64,000 nucleotides of DNA. Source: Hydnum rufescens UP504 (Eukaryota; Basidiomycota; Agaricomycetes; Cantharellales; Hydnaceae). The DNA is taken from positions 14,041-78,040 of the forward strand of contig MU129130.1 of assembly GCA_014904985.1 (NCBI GenBank), in the 5' to 3' direction. This document shows, in pieces, positions 29,301 to 40,810 of this stretch. Both the position numbers and the translations under genes were made by a program. The first letter of the stretch is position 1, and each line of letters starts with the position of its first letter. The notes below the pieces were generated by a model. That model searched no databases. It was given only the letters and a program-made list of their open reading frames with translations, and was not told where the DNA came from.

Positions 29301-30925
29301 GTTCGGAATTGACCTTCCCCCCAAGTATGACTTCGTTTCCGGCGTTATCTTCGGATTGGTTTTGGCGTCAGTCTTTTTCGTTATACAAAACTCTAGGCGG
29401 CATTCTATCAGAAATAACTTCTCGGTGAGTTTCGCAACTTTCGCCACACTCCCGATCTCTGAATACTGTTTATTAGGGTGCGGCAGCCTTGTCCCGGGTG
29501 AGGCGACCCAGTGCCCATCGGAAGATATCTTCAAGAGGTTGGGACCCAGACACGGATCATTTGCCTTCAAGGTTTGAATATCGTACCTTCTGCTCAAACA
29601 AGAATGTCTAACGCGGGCCCTTTAGGATATGTTTTCTTTGGTTAGCAGCTTTTGGGTGAACTGTGATCTTCCGTTTTTATCTCCCCGCTGCCATTCATAG
29701 GTACCATATCAGAAGTTGAAGACACGTGCCGCGCATTCTTAGACAAGTCAGCCTGGGAAGAGAACCCTATCCGATTTTTGATTGTCGATCTGGCGCTTGT
29801 TGGGGGTCTTGACCTTTCTGCCGCTGAAGCGTTCGTTCGAGTGCAGCGGCTCCTCGTCGCCAAGCGAGTCATCCTCGTTTTCTGTGGCCAGCCTCTCAGT
29901 TCAGATGTCGCCAAAGCATTACAGGCCGTGGATCTCTGGTCAGGAAATGCAGAGGTCTTCGCGACTCTCAACGAGGTCAGTCACCCATGATCAGAGGTTG
30001 TGCACTTCGCTTCGTGATCGAATGCAACTCATTTGGTCTTCTTGCTAGGCGCTGGAATGGACCGAGAATGTGTACCTCCGTGCTTGGTACTCATCATCGG
30101 CTCAGAAACAGGAGAGCCATCCAAACGCCCCAATCCGTATGTCTCCCTCTCTCACTCTCTCATGTCCAATTCTAAGAGTTTGGATTATTCACACCGTCAC
30201 AGCGGTGGCCGATTCATACGAAGCCCTGCCGTCCATGCTGCAGGGCTCGTTCGTGAATTCCCCCCGTCAGAATCACGTTCAAGAAGTCGGCTCGCAGATC
30301 ATGCAGGTTGCCACAAGTGCGTTTCTTTTTTTTTCTTGACCGCCTTGGTCGTCGAAGCACATCCCATCTGACTTTTCGTGATGTTTGCTCCTATAGCTCG
30401 TCAAAACACACTCGATTCGAGGGAGCAACCGCACAATACCTTGATCAAAACTTTCGCGGCTCATCTGGAGTTGGACGAAGGGTTCCTGACACGCGTGGCG
30501 CCGTACTTTCGCTCCTCCATTCTGTCCGCGGGCACTACCGTGTACCGGCAGGGTGACCCCGCCGATGGTTTGTACTTGATCGAATCGGGAGTGCTCCGGG
30601 CCACGTATCGGTTCGCGGATCACCTCGACCTCATCGAAGAAAGTTGTGTGGCCGGTACTCTATCGGGGGAGCTGACTGCTCTGGCCGGGGAACCCCGCAA
30701 CGCGACGGTCGTCGCTGAGCGGCAAGCCGTTGTCTGGAAGCTGAGTGTACAGGACCTCGCGAGGCTGGAGCGAGACCATCCTCAGGATGCGAAGCTGTTG
30801 ATAAAATTGGTTCTCAAAAGCAAGTTTTCTCTCCAGACTCTCGTATGTTTCATGTACTAACGTCGTATTTAGCCTCCAAAACAGACCAAGACGTACTATT
30901 GGCAAGTATTGCCCAGTATCGATGA
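26310..30925 (+). CDS. VSB1: SulP/SLC26 transporter with STAS and cyclic-nucleotide-binding domains (Vsb1-like)
   Basis: Layout: about 350 residues of Ser/Pro-rich cytosolic N-terminus; SulP membrane core from [20 protein letters not shown] (27410), through [30 protein letters not shown] and [20 protein letters not shown] to the segment near 29330 ([20 protein letters not shown]); STAS domain ([22 protein letters not shown], about 29770); then a cNMP-binding fold ([36 protein letters not shown], split here: key residues G, D, G at 30525-30590). Yeast Ygr125w/Vsb1 has the same order and supports storage of basic amino acids in the vacuole. The last intron starts GCAAGT at 30820, a GC-AG intron, giving [18 protein letters not shown] and the stop at 30925. 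Frame slips are apparent near 26485 and in the exon near 27570. The exact substrate is inferred from the yeast relative. Confidence 0.85.
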
Positions 30926-30997
30926 CGATGACAAAAAGTGTTGGAAACGATCACGAACAAAAAGTGGATACTATGATATCACAGCCCAAGGAACATC

Positions 30998-33900
30998 TTA
31001 ACGCACATACACACACGCACATAACCGTTGTAGCTCTGCCAAAAAATTGTACCTGCTATGAAATGTCGATTTATTTTTCAGCTTGAAGAGTCGAGACTTC
31101 GTGATGATCGATAATGGCCGGCTGGGTCGCTCGGGGCTCAGCTCTGCAAACGGGTCGCTAGTTTGTCTTTGGTTGACTACCTGAGATGCCGGCGTTGCGA
31201 CACGGTTTTCCAATTCGTCCTGGGATGAAATCTCTCTGAGAACGTGCTGGAATCGTGCAGCCCACCAGCTCCGCTCCTCTCTCTCCTGCTTGATTGGGTC
31301 TGAGTCCACAGCTTGGAGTTGTATGGAAGGGCTCGTCGGCAGTGGTTGGCCAGAGGAAAGGACAGACATCGTCGGATTTGTATGTTGGCGATCATCCGAT
31401 TGCCGCGACTCGAGATAATTTCCTCTGCGCAAACCGTAACTCGCCGGGAATGAGAGCGACCGCATGGTATGCATGTAGCATCGATTAAAAGCTGAGGTCC
31501 ACCGCTGTCGAGCCTCTTGCAACACCTTTATCGGTTGTAACGCCATGCGACCGGTAGCGCGTTCCGCCAAGCTAAGATATACGGGAGTAGGCGCCATCTG
31601 GTGAAATTCTGTATCTTGCTCTAAAGGCAGCAGATCCACAGTGAGCAAGTGTTCGTCTACGAACAAACGAGTGAGTGATGTGGCTTATCCCGTTAAAAAT
31701 TCACCCACGATGGTCCCCAGACAGATCAGAAAAACCTAATACTCTCGCCAATCCTACATCCTCCAAAAGGACCCATGAGTCGGTCACTTGGCCGCCGACC
31801 CCTTTACCGTTCGTCCAAGGGGCCCCAAGCTCCTTGGCAGACGGCATGGTGAGCAGAACCACATCCGTGAAAACAAATGCATATATCCATTCGTCATTCA
31901 TATTTTGATGTCGTGCCGTCCACGGTAAGTCTTCGTTTGGCAAGAAATGCTGCAGAGACTCTTGCTTAAAAGACATAGAGCCGAGGTCTGGACTAAGATC
32001 ATAATCTCCAGGCGAAGTTGAGATCGGATTTTCCGCAGAACTCTGGTCGGACGCCGAGGACTCGGCAGATGTTAAGGCTGCTTCATTGAAGGTTGTCGTC
32101 CGCATTTTGTACGCCGGACGGGGGGAATTTCGTGGGGACTTCTGAGATCGCATAGGAGCCAGATGGTTCTCAAACGTTCTGGAATGAGTCGAGGGTTCCA
32201 TGTCCGAAAGATATGTATCCGGGATATTCTCCTCTGTATCAAGAAGATGCCTCCTGAGCAGCGGCCCTTGGGCAATGAGGCGCCTATCTCTGCTCGCAAG
32301 CTGAAAATTGGCTGGCAGCCCAGTAATCCGGGTCGAGAGAACCTTCATCATAGCATACTCTGCTTCGCGATTTTTGACAGTTTGCAGAACGCGAATCATC
32401 ATGTCTGTGCTGTGGAGCAGAGAGAACATGCTTAAGTGATCAGAGTGACTGCGAGGGGTGAGTCCGAATAAAAGCTGGAATATATCGTCAGTACAGCTGA
32501 ATCCCATGATCTCGACTATGGAGAAAGTAGGACCTTAAAATAATCGGGATATTTGAAAAGCCTCTCAACAGGCTTCTGTAGAAGGGTAGGGAGAGGGCCA
32601 GAACAGTCTGAGGCACTCGATTGGATCCGAACAAATTCCCCGAAGTCACTCGAAGGGTCTTCAATCATTTGTTTGATCAGTTGAGTGACGTCGTCGACCC
32701 GAACAAGATAGGGCTGATGAATTTCAAGTTTTGACACGAAGGGACGCAGAGATTCCGCGATCTGGGTAACAATAGGTAGCTAAAACGTCTCCATCAGCAA
32801 CGTCTTATCGTGAGACCCCCATACACACTTGATTTGTCCTGCAACCCCTCATGGTGGCTAGAAGCTGGGCGTGCAATTGAGCGATGTCATCGAGCCAGTC
32901 GAATAGCTTGGCTACGTCCGGTTCGAGACCAGGTATCCATTGGGTGCCGTTCTCCGAACGCAACGGCTGCACGAAAAGTCGAAGCACAACTTGTAGTGAC
33001 TGGACAAATTCGTCCTCGGATTGACAAAGATCCCAGATAACTTCTTGGCGGCGCATTTCAAATAAGTCATAACGTGCTAGAAGAGTATTGTAGGCATCTT
33101 CTGTCAATGTTTCACGCCACGTCGAAGGCATAGGTGAGAATGATAAAGGTCCTTGAATTGTCCCTTCGCGATGTCGCTCGTTTACTGTCGGATTGAGGAT
33201 GGATGTGCATCGCATCGTCAGATGTCTCCATGTATTTCGTCCTCGGTGGAATCAGAGGCTGCACATCTAATGTTTTAAAGAGCTCCTCCGCAGCGCCACT
33301 AAATGACGTTGTTTCATCTGAAAATCGATTCTCATCTGTGACCATGGAAGAAATATCACTCTCAATACTTGAAAACGTTCCGGGTCCTGGTGTCACGGGA
33401 GGCACTGCAACGGTCTTGGTATCTCGATTTTTTCCAGTACGAATGTCCGATAGCTTGAGTCGAATGAGTCATGCGGGACTTGTTGATTAGGCTCCTCCAC
33501 TGGAGTCCAAATTTGTTCAGTGGCGTCCTGAGCTTCGGCCCACGACTGTCTTGCGTATTGCGACATGTGCACCAGAGACGAAGGATCGTATGGTTTCGAA
33601 AGGGCATCGTCCAGGGTAAGGAAAAGAGGATTGTCAGATGGAAGCGGATTTCCTCCCGCGGCGAAGACATAGGCCGGGGCATACTGCGACAGATCTTTAG
33701 CTAATCGGGGTCGTGGAAGAGTTTGAGGATTCGGCGAGGTTGTAATACGGCGAAGAAGTGACATTCTCTTCACAATATCGTCCTCTAATGGGGTGTCTTT
33801 GGGGTAAAGCTGATGGGGTCTAAACATTGCTGTTCGTTTCATCGGAGGCGAAGTATCGGCACGCGTGGATTTATCGTTGACGACCACAGTCTTATTCGTT

Positions 33901-36093
33901 CTCGCAAGACGAGGCGACTCAGCCAGCTGGGACTCGCCTGTATGGACGTTGCTCTGACTGTCTTCGGTAGATCGTTTCTCTCGGCTCAAAATTTCCATCT
34001 TTTCGCCGGGCGGTTGTGACGCAAACAATTTCTCTCTAGAACGGGGCTTTGCGGCGGGACGTCGGGAGGGGCTACCTCCGGATACATCGTCACTAAGGCT
34101 CGTTTGAGGAGTCGGAGATGGTACTGAAAGAAGAGGCGACTTTGGGGATCGATCAGGCTTGCGAGATCCATTTGCAACGTCTGGTGGAGAGTAAGGCGAT
34201 GGCTCCTGACGACCCAGGGGGCGTGGACTTCGTGTACGTCCAGTGCTTTGATGGTCCATCATCAAGCCATTTGAAGGATCAGTGGTGCTGGGCTGGCTTC
34301 TTATTACCAATGGTTAGCGGAAGATGGTGAGCAGGTGTGCCGTAGCCTTACGATTCTAGATATTTCGGCATAGTCCTCCCCGCTTGGATCGGACCATCAC
34401 GCCTTTCACGTCGCTTGGATGCATCGATCCGTCTACTTCCCTCCGAAATGTGAATACTTGGAATAGCACGGCCGTCATTTCCTTGTATTCCCTGGAGATG
34501 ACCAGTTGTAGGTTGATGTCTCCTGTTTTCCATGGGACTTCCTTCTGGGGGTCGAGAAGCAGGAGACATCGGTATTCTGGGGACAAGAGAAGAGATGAGT
34601 TATGGTGCTTAGATAGAGTCACGAAAGGATGACCTTGCATGAGATGTGGGCTCGTTTAAGTTGTCAAATTTTGTAGGCTCCTGGACTCGCGAATCAGGGT
34701 ATAACATTAGTGGGAATCCTTCCTCGCAGGGACTCATTCTTGACCGGTTTACTTGGTTTCGCTTCAAGCGTTCCAAGAGAGGGCATAATCTGAGCAGGAT
34801 CGGAAACAATGGAGGAAGGCAGCGGTCGGAAGGAGACATGCATTACTACTGCGCTTTCTGTGAATAGGCAATGGAGAAGGAGGGGGCAAAGGGGCCACCA
34901 GGGGAGAATCACGCGATGGTGGACGTTGCAGCTGGAATTCGGTCGACTTTTGAGCTCGCAAAGGCTTGGACGGATGGGAAAGCGGATTCGAACGGGAGGG
35001 TGTGATCGTCTCTAGGTGCCTTACAATGGTCGTCATAGATTTTTCTGTCCGTCTTGATATCATCCGCACGTGACTTTCGTCCAGGACGGATAGTTGGCTG
35101 AGAAGAAAGAACGACAGGGCGACCCATTTCAGTTCCATCTTCTGCTAGCAGCTGAGCATCGACTTCCACCCCACGAAGTGGTACAACAGAACCATAACGA
35201 CTCCAGGCCGCAGAAGGGACTGAGGAAGTAGTACTAGTAACATGCTTGGGCATCATCATCGCGGCATGCGGCGGTATATACGTTTTAGAAGGATCCGCAA
35301 GGCTTAGACGGCGGGGATTCAATGGAGCCAGCAGGATGATCATCATAGGGCTGAGCAGGAGAAGTAGGTAGACCCGACGGATCCGGAGGAAAACGCTCTC
35401 TATTGTGCTGGCGTACTGGTGCAGTCACAGAAGGAGAGGGGGGATGCACTTGGTTCTGACATTGTCGGCAAAGGATGGGATTTTTTGGGTGGTCTAGATT
35501 TCCCTCCGGCAGCAAGAAGATCGTGTGCAGTAGAATCCCCTGAGGACTGAAGTGTGCTTGGTCTGTAGCTGACATCTACTTGCTTCCCGAAATGCGAAGG
35601 GTTAGATCTCGGAGAGTACGAATGATCGTCATCAGAGTGGTCATCAAAGCGTGTCAGTTTAAGGGAGGCGGGAGGCTCTCCAAACCACGTTCTGTCTTAT
35701 CTGCCCTTTCAGTCCTCGATTTCGTGCCTCTATGTCCCTTATAACCCAAGGTGGGCTGAAGCACGCTAGAGGGTTCATCGGTAGATGCAAGAGCAGCAGG
35801 CTGAGAGCGAGAACGAGGCCGTCGAGAAGGAGCGGACATGCCAGAGCCTACTAGATGATAAGAAGAGTCATCACGGAGTTCAGGAGATTTACGGGGAGTA
35901 CGAGAAACGACAGGACGTGGAGAACGATAACCATCGATGCGGTGAATATCTGGTACAGTGTGTTCTCGGAGCGATCAAAAACAGGAATACGAGACAGAGC
36001 ATTCCGAGGCGGACTTTGCGTTTCATAGGACTCCAACGGGGACGATTTGAGAGTGCCAGGATGGTTCTTCAGCCTGGACCGAGATCTACTCAT
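30998..36093 (-). CDS. Rho guanine nucleotide exchange factor (DH-PH) with long disordered N-terminus
   Basis: Activates a Rho-family GTPase. The start MSRSRSRLKNHPG at 36093 is followed by roughly 900 residues of low-complexity Ser/Pro/Arg-rich sequence (36090 to about 33400). A shorter conserved part (LSQYAPAYVFAAGGNPLPSD, about 33660) precedes the DH domain at about 33080-32350: RRQEVIWDLCQSEDEFVQSL is helix 1, and LLQKPVERLFKYPDYFK is the signature helix near the end. A PH-like domain (about 32330-31700) carries WIYAFVFTDVVLLT. The C-terminus ends at 30998. Frame continuity breaks near 35970 (before VPDIHRIDGYRSPRP) and perhaps elsewhere, so exon structure is provisional. It converges on the SulP gene, 72 bp between stops. 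It could be two genes, but the frames run on without a clear gap. Confidence 0.75.
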
Positions 36094-36708
36094 CTTGGGG
36101 AAATTCACGTAAGCACGGTTAGCTCCGTTTAACCTCATTTCGCCTTCACTTGCCTCAATCCTACGAGCGCCTTTTCTGCACTCAATTGTCCATTCGATAG
36201 AACTGGAATGGCTAGAATATAAGTACAAAACAAGGAATTTAAGGAGGTGCGGGCGATTATGAGTGGCAACCCAGTATGAATACTTTCTGCTTGGGGAAAG
36301 CCAACGAAATTATGAAAGCGAGTGCCATGATTATCACAGCGAGTCGCATCTTCCCCAGGCTCACTCACCCTACCATTCCTCTTGGTTCCCTAGCAATTTC
36401 AAAGAGCATCCAATGTACCCACACCCGAGTTCTGAATGACAGTGCAGAAGCAATCCCGTGACTTGGTACGGGGCGACTGGCCAAGACTTTCTGCTTCCTT
36501 TCTCGCCTGGGGTGCATCTTCATGCTGCCCAATATCCGAATAGCGACATGGAAGTTTGAAGAGGGATGATGCAAGTTTCCCATCAAAGACGGAGGGGCGC
36601 TCTATTGTGAGGAGTCTGAATAAGAGAGCCAGGCGTACGACAAAAATGGGGGAGAATACCGAAGTGATTGGAGGGTGAGAACGATGGATCAGAATATCAG
36701 AGGGCGAA
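36094..36708. other. Gap between Rho-GEF start and TPR-gene stop
   Basis: Short minus-strand frames exist but none is recognisable. The gap presumably holds the 3' UTR of the TPR gene and the promoter, or a 5' exon, of the Rho-GEF. Confidence 0.4.
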
Positions 36709-38720
36709 TCAATCTATTCCCAGTGAGCGATGAATGCTCAAGGCCCCTTCAGTCGCCTCGAGGGCCTCTTCATAGCGACCAAGGTTTGAGAGGCAAACGG
36801 ATAGATTGACAAGGGCGTGAGCGAGACGTGGGCGGAATTCATGGGGTCGATCCACTGCTAGCTCATGATAAATACCCATGGCTTCCCCATTTGTCTTGAG
36901 TGCATCCTCATGACGGCCAAACTTCAAAAGATCGATCGAGAGATTGAAAAGAGACGAAGCAAGATTAGGGCGGAATACATTGGGTTGATCCACTGGTAGT
37001 GGCCGATAAATGCTCACGGCCTCCTCATCTGCTTTGAGGGCCTCTTCATGGCGACCCAGGTTTGAGAGGCAAATAGATAGATTGCCAAGGGTGTGAGCAA
37101 GATGTCGGAGGAATACATGTGGTCGATCCACTGCTAGCCCGCGATAAATACTCACGGCTTCCTCCTTTGCCTTCAGTGCCTCCTCATGGCGGCCAAACTT
37201 CAAAAGATCAATCGAGAGATTGAAATGAGACGAAGCAAGATTAGGGCAGAATACATTTGGTCGCTCCACCACTAGCCGCCGATACATAGTCACGGCCTCC
37301 TTATTTGTTCTGCATGCTTCGTCATAGTGGCTAACGTGGAAAAGACAGAGGGAGAGATTGGCAAGGGCGTGAGCGAGATGCGGATAGAATACAGCCGGTC
37401 GATCTGCTGCCAGCAGACGATAAATGTCCACGGCCTCCTCATTTACCTTGAGCGTATCCTCATGGCGGCCAAGTGCCGAAAGACGGATGGAGAAACTCTC
37501 AAAGGAGCGAGCGAGATCCGGGCGGAATACCTTGGGACATTCCACTGCTAGCAGGTGATCAATGCGCAGGGCCTCCTCGTTGGCCTGGAGTGCCTCTTCA
37601 TGGCGGCCAAATTTCGAAAGATAGACAGAGCGGTTGCGAAGGAGAGAGCGAGATCTAGGCGGAATACGTCGGGCCGATCTCAGAGCTAGTGGACGATAAA
37701 TGCTCAAAGCCTCTTCATTCGCCTTGAGTGCATCCTTCCATGGTGACCGAATTCAGAGAGATTAATGGAGAGGTCATGAAGACAGCGAGCAAGATGTGGA
37801 CGGAATACATCTGGCCGATCCACTGCTAGTCAGACGATAAATGCTGATAGCCTCTTCATCTACCTTGAGTGCCTCTTCCATAGCGACCAAATCCCGAAAG
37901 ACAATAGGAGAGTTTCCCAAGAGACAAAGCGAGATGTGGGTGGAATACAGCGGGTCGATCTACTATGAGTGGGCGATAAATACTCACAGCCTCCTCATTT
38001 GCCTGGAGTGCTTCTTCATGACGCCCAAACTTCCGAAAGACAAAAGGAGAGGTTTAGAAGAGAACTAGCGAGATGCGGCTGGAATACATCCGGTCGATCC
38101 ACGGCTACTAGGCGATAAATACTCAGGGCTTCCTCAGCCGCCTTGAGTGCTTGTTCATGACGCCCAAATTCAGAAAGACAACCAGAGACGCCGTGAAGAG
38201 AGTCGGCGAGATCTGGACGGAATACGTCTGGTCGATCTGCCGCCAGCGATCGACAAATGCTCATGCTCTCCTCCACTGGCCTTGAGTGCATCTTTGTGCC
38301 GACCAAATTCGGAAAGACAAGTGGAGAGACTACCAAGAGACCTGGCGAGATGTGGGCGGAATACATCTGGTCGATCCACTACCAGGGGGCGATAAATGTC
38401 CAAGGCCTCCTTAATTGCCCCCAGTGCCTCCCCGTGGCGACCAAATTCCAAGAGATTGATGGAGAGGTTACGAAGAGCGCGGGCAAGATGTGGGCGAAAC
38501 ATCTCCGGTTGATTCGCTACCAGCGGGCGATAAATGTTCAGAGCCTCCTCATTGGCCTCCAGTGCCTCTTCATGTCGCCCAAATCGAAAGAATAGCGGAG
38601 AAACGATCAAGACAGCGGGAGAGATGTAGCCGGAAGACATCTGGTTGATCTGCTGCTAGCATTCGGTGAATGCTCACAGCCTCCTCACTCGCCTTCAGCT
38701 CATCGTCATGACGGCCAAGT
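36709..38720 (-). repeat. 138-bp tandem coding repeats (TPR units)
   Basis: About 15 copies of a 138-bp unit are visible, each with a block resembling CTCATGGCGGCCAAAC in the plus strand. For example the catg of this block is at 36909 and again at 37047, exactly 138 bp on. Adjacent copies are alike enough for unequal crossing-over. CpG is frequent throughout, unlike the WD40 array at the right edge. Confidence 0.85.
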
Positions 38721-40264
38721 CTGAAAAGAAAGACAGAGAGGGTGCTGAGTGAACCACCGATATTTCGCGGGTTCCCTCCAGCCCGGTGCAGCACCACTAC
38801 TATAGTCTGCAGCTCGAAGGCCTCGTCCCACAGGCCCAAATCAGCCAAATTCAATGACAACTTGCTCATGTTGTCGGCAAGTATAGCTGAATCGAGTTTG
38901 AACTTTGCGATACCGTGTAGCTCGTTCAGGAGTTGTAACGTCATTGAAACTGTTTCGCGAAGTTGATGCGTCGGATCCCCTGTCTGTGGCCAGTGATTTT
39001 CCCATTCCATAAACTGTGCGTTGCGTACGGTGACTACAGGAATGTTTGGTAAAATGCTGCCCACCTCCACGGTGAGCTCGTGAATCTGGCTTGTGAGATA
39101 CGAAACATGATGGTCATGCCCGGTTCGCAGGACAGTCATCTCCGGCAATCTACTTGGTCTTTTGAGTGTCTCATCCTTGACTTGGAACAACGATGGTATG
39201 TACCTCGAGCCAAGGGGTGTCGAAGTCGCCCGTAACCCCATCTCTTCCAGACGTCCCTGCACAGCCACGCCGATTTTGCTCAAACACTGCCTGACCTGCC
39301 GGACCCTTGAAGAAGTTGCGGAGTCCCGCAAGAAAAATCGAAGCCTGTAAATGGGGGTCGTTATCATCCGACAAATCCGCCGCGACTAGGCATCCATTCC
39401 TTACAGATGCGGCTTCAGAGGCAACCAATGGTCTCGGCAATACCGAGGCTCCAGGTAGCACCATCTTTTCTACTCTATCCGCGAGATTAGATGCTCTAAT
39501 GGATGTGAGAATCTTGAAGATGATGTCAGGACAGTCTCGCTTCCCGAGAATGCATGCATTGAATGCACGCTCACTTGGAAAGTGTTCAAACAATCTGTCA
39601 GATTCTCTCCGTGCCTCGATATCGCAAGTTTCACTTGCTCGCGCTTGAGATAGCTCTCCACGAGGTTCAAACGGGACCATCGGATTGCATCGCCTCTGAT
39701 TGCCATTAAATTCCTATCACCAAAAGAGATAGATTAGACACAATGAATGCGACAGGAATGCACGAAACTTACCATCTCAAGGTAAACAGTGCTTGCAGCT
39801 GTTGGGCCACCATCAAGTATTGGCCCATTACTCTCCTTCAACTCGCCCACCAAACAGTCAAGAAACGTTAGGGTTCGAAGTATGAGGTGTGCACATCCGT
39901 CTTTTCCCTCGTGCATAGCTTTAACGGCATCGATTATCTCCGATACGACATCCAGGACTTGAGTGAAGGGGCCTGCAAGTGCGAGTGGGAGTGCAGGGAT
40001 ATTATTAAGTATCGAGCCCATGGTGAGAGCGGCATCCCATCCAGGGCCAGCATTGTCATTCATGTAATCTGGATACCTTGGTCGAGGGGTGGCCAGAGGG
40101 TCAGGAAGGGCAGGCCGAACAATGGAGGGAGATCCTCTGATAGGATTGGAATCATTGGGTGACCGTGATGGCGCTGGTGCGGTAAGTGGTCCCAGCAGGC
40201 TGAATTTTCTGGATGGCATGGAGGGTTGGGTGTTGGGGAGAAAAGGGGCTTCGAGGGGATGCAA
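36709..40264 (-). CDS. MLKL-like N-terminal domain plus long TPR array (immune-like protein)
   Basis: The start at 40264 (MHPLEAPFLPNTQ) leads into a Pro-rich stretch and then FTQVLDVVSEIIDAVKAMHE and LILRTLTFLDCLVGEL (about 40010-39830). After an intron, RLNLVESYLKREQVKLAIS completes a pattern like the four-helix N-terminal domain of MLKL and fungal NLR adaptors. About 300 less typical residues follow. From about 38850 to 36709 there is a tandem TPR array with a 46-codon (138-bp) period, hallmark GRHEEALKADEEAVSIYR and RPxVFRPxLAxSLxNLS. I count 15 clear units plus a divergent first one (LGLWDEAFELQTI). No P-loop NTPase domain was seen between. Several 1-2-base insertions (about 37738, 37828, 37874, 38276) break the frame in the array. 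Function is unproven; family context suggests self/non-self recognition or regulated cell death. Confidence 0.75.
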
Positions 40265-40810
40265 GGGAAGGTGGATGAATCAACACCTACTGAATTTAGC
40301 AACAGATGAATTGAGGGCCTGGATGCGGGCCTCCAAATTATTGGTGGACGGCCAAGGGAAGTCACAGGCACCGAATGGCGCACACTCTTAGGCGACGTGT
40401 TTGCTATGATTTGAACATTGGCAAGCGCCCCCTAGGAAAGGCCATCCAAGGGTGTTTCATGAGACCAGCCCAATCGGGATTAATTTCACCTCGACGAACC
40501 TCTTAAGTGCCCAGGGGAGAAATCCGTATCCGAGGGCCATCGTACCAGCATCAGCAGTGGGTAAATGCGTATCGCTAAGCACATACGTCATGACGCAGTA
40601 CTATCCACCATTTCACATACCCATAGTGCCAAGCTCACCCTTGAGCGGTTGTTTCCGGCGACCCTGATTTGAACACCATACAACTCAACGTAATTGCACA
40701 GTATGTGGTAGCATACATCTTCGCGATTGCCTGTCGACGACGACGACGCTACACTTTCCTTTGCCCACCCGCCTCCGAAAAAAAAAAAACACAACTAAAC
40801 ATCGCTAGTC
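40265..40810. other. Intergenic between divergent TPR and Rap1-like genes
   Basis: Contains 5' flanks of both genes and an A12 run at 40778-40789. No additional gene is supported. Confidence 0.4.

Noticed and set aside
36709..38720. RIP-like or methylation-driven mutation of the TPR repeats
   Set aside because: CpG dinucleotides are common throughout this array.
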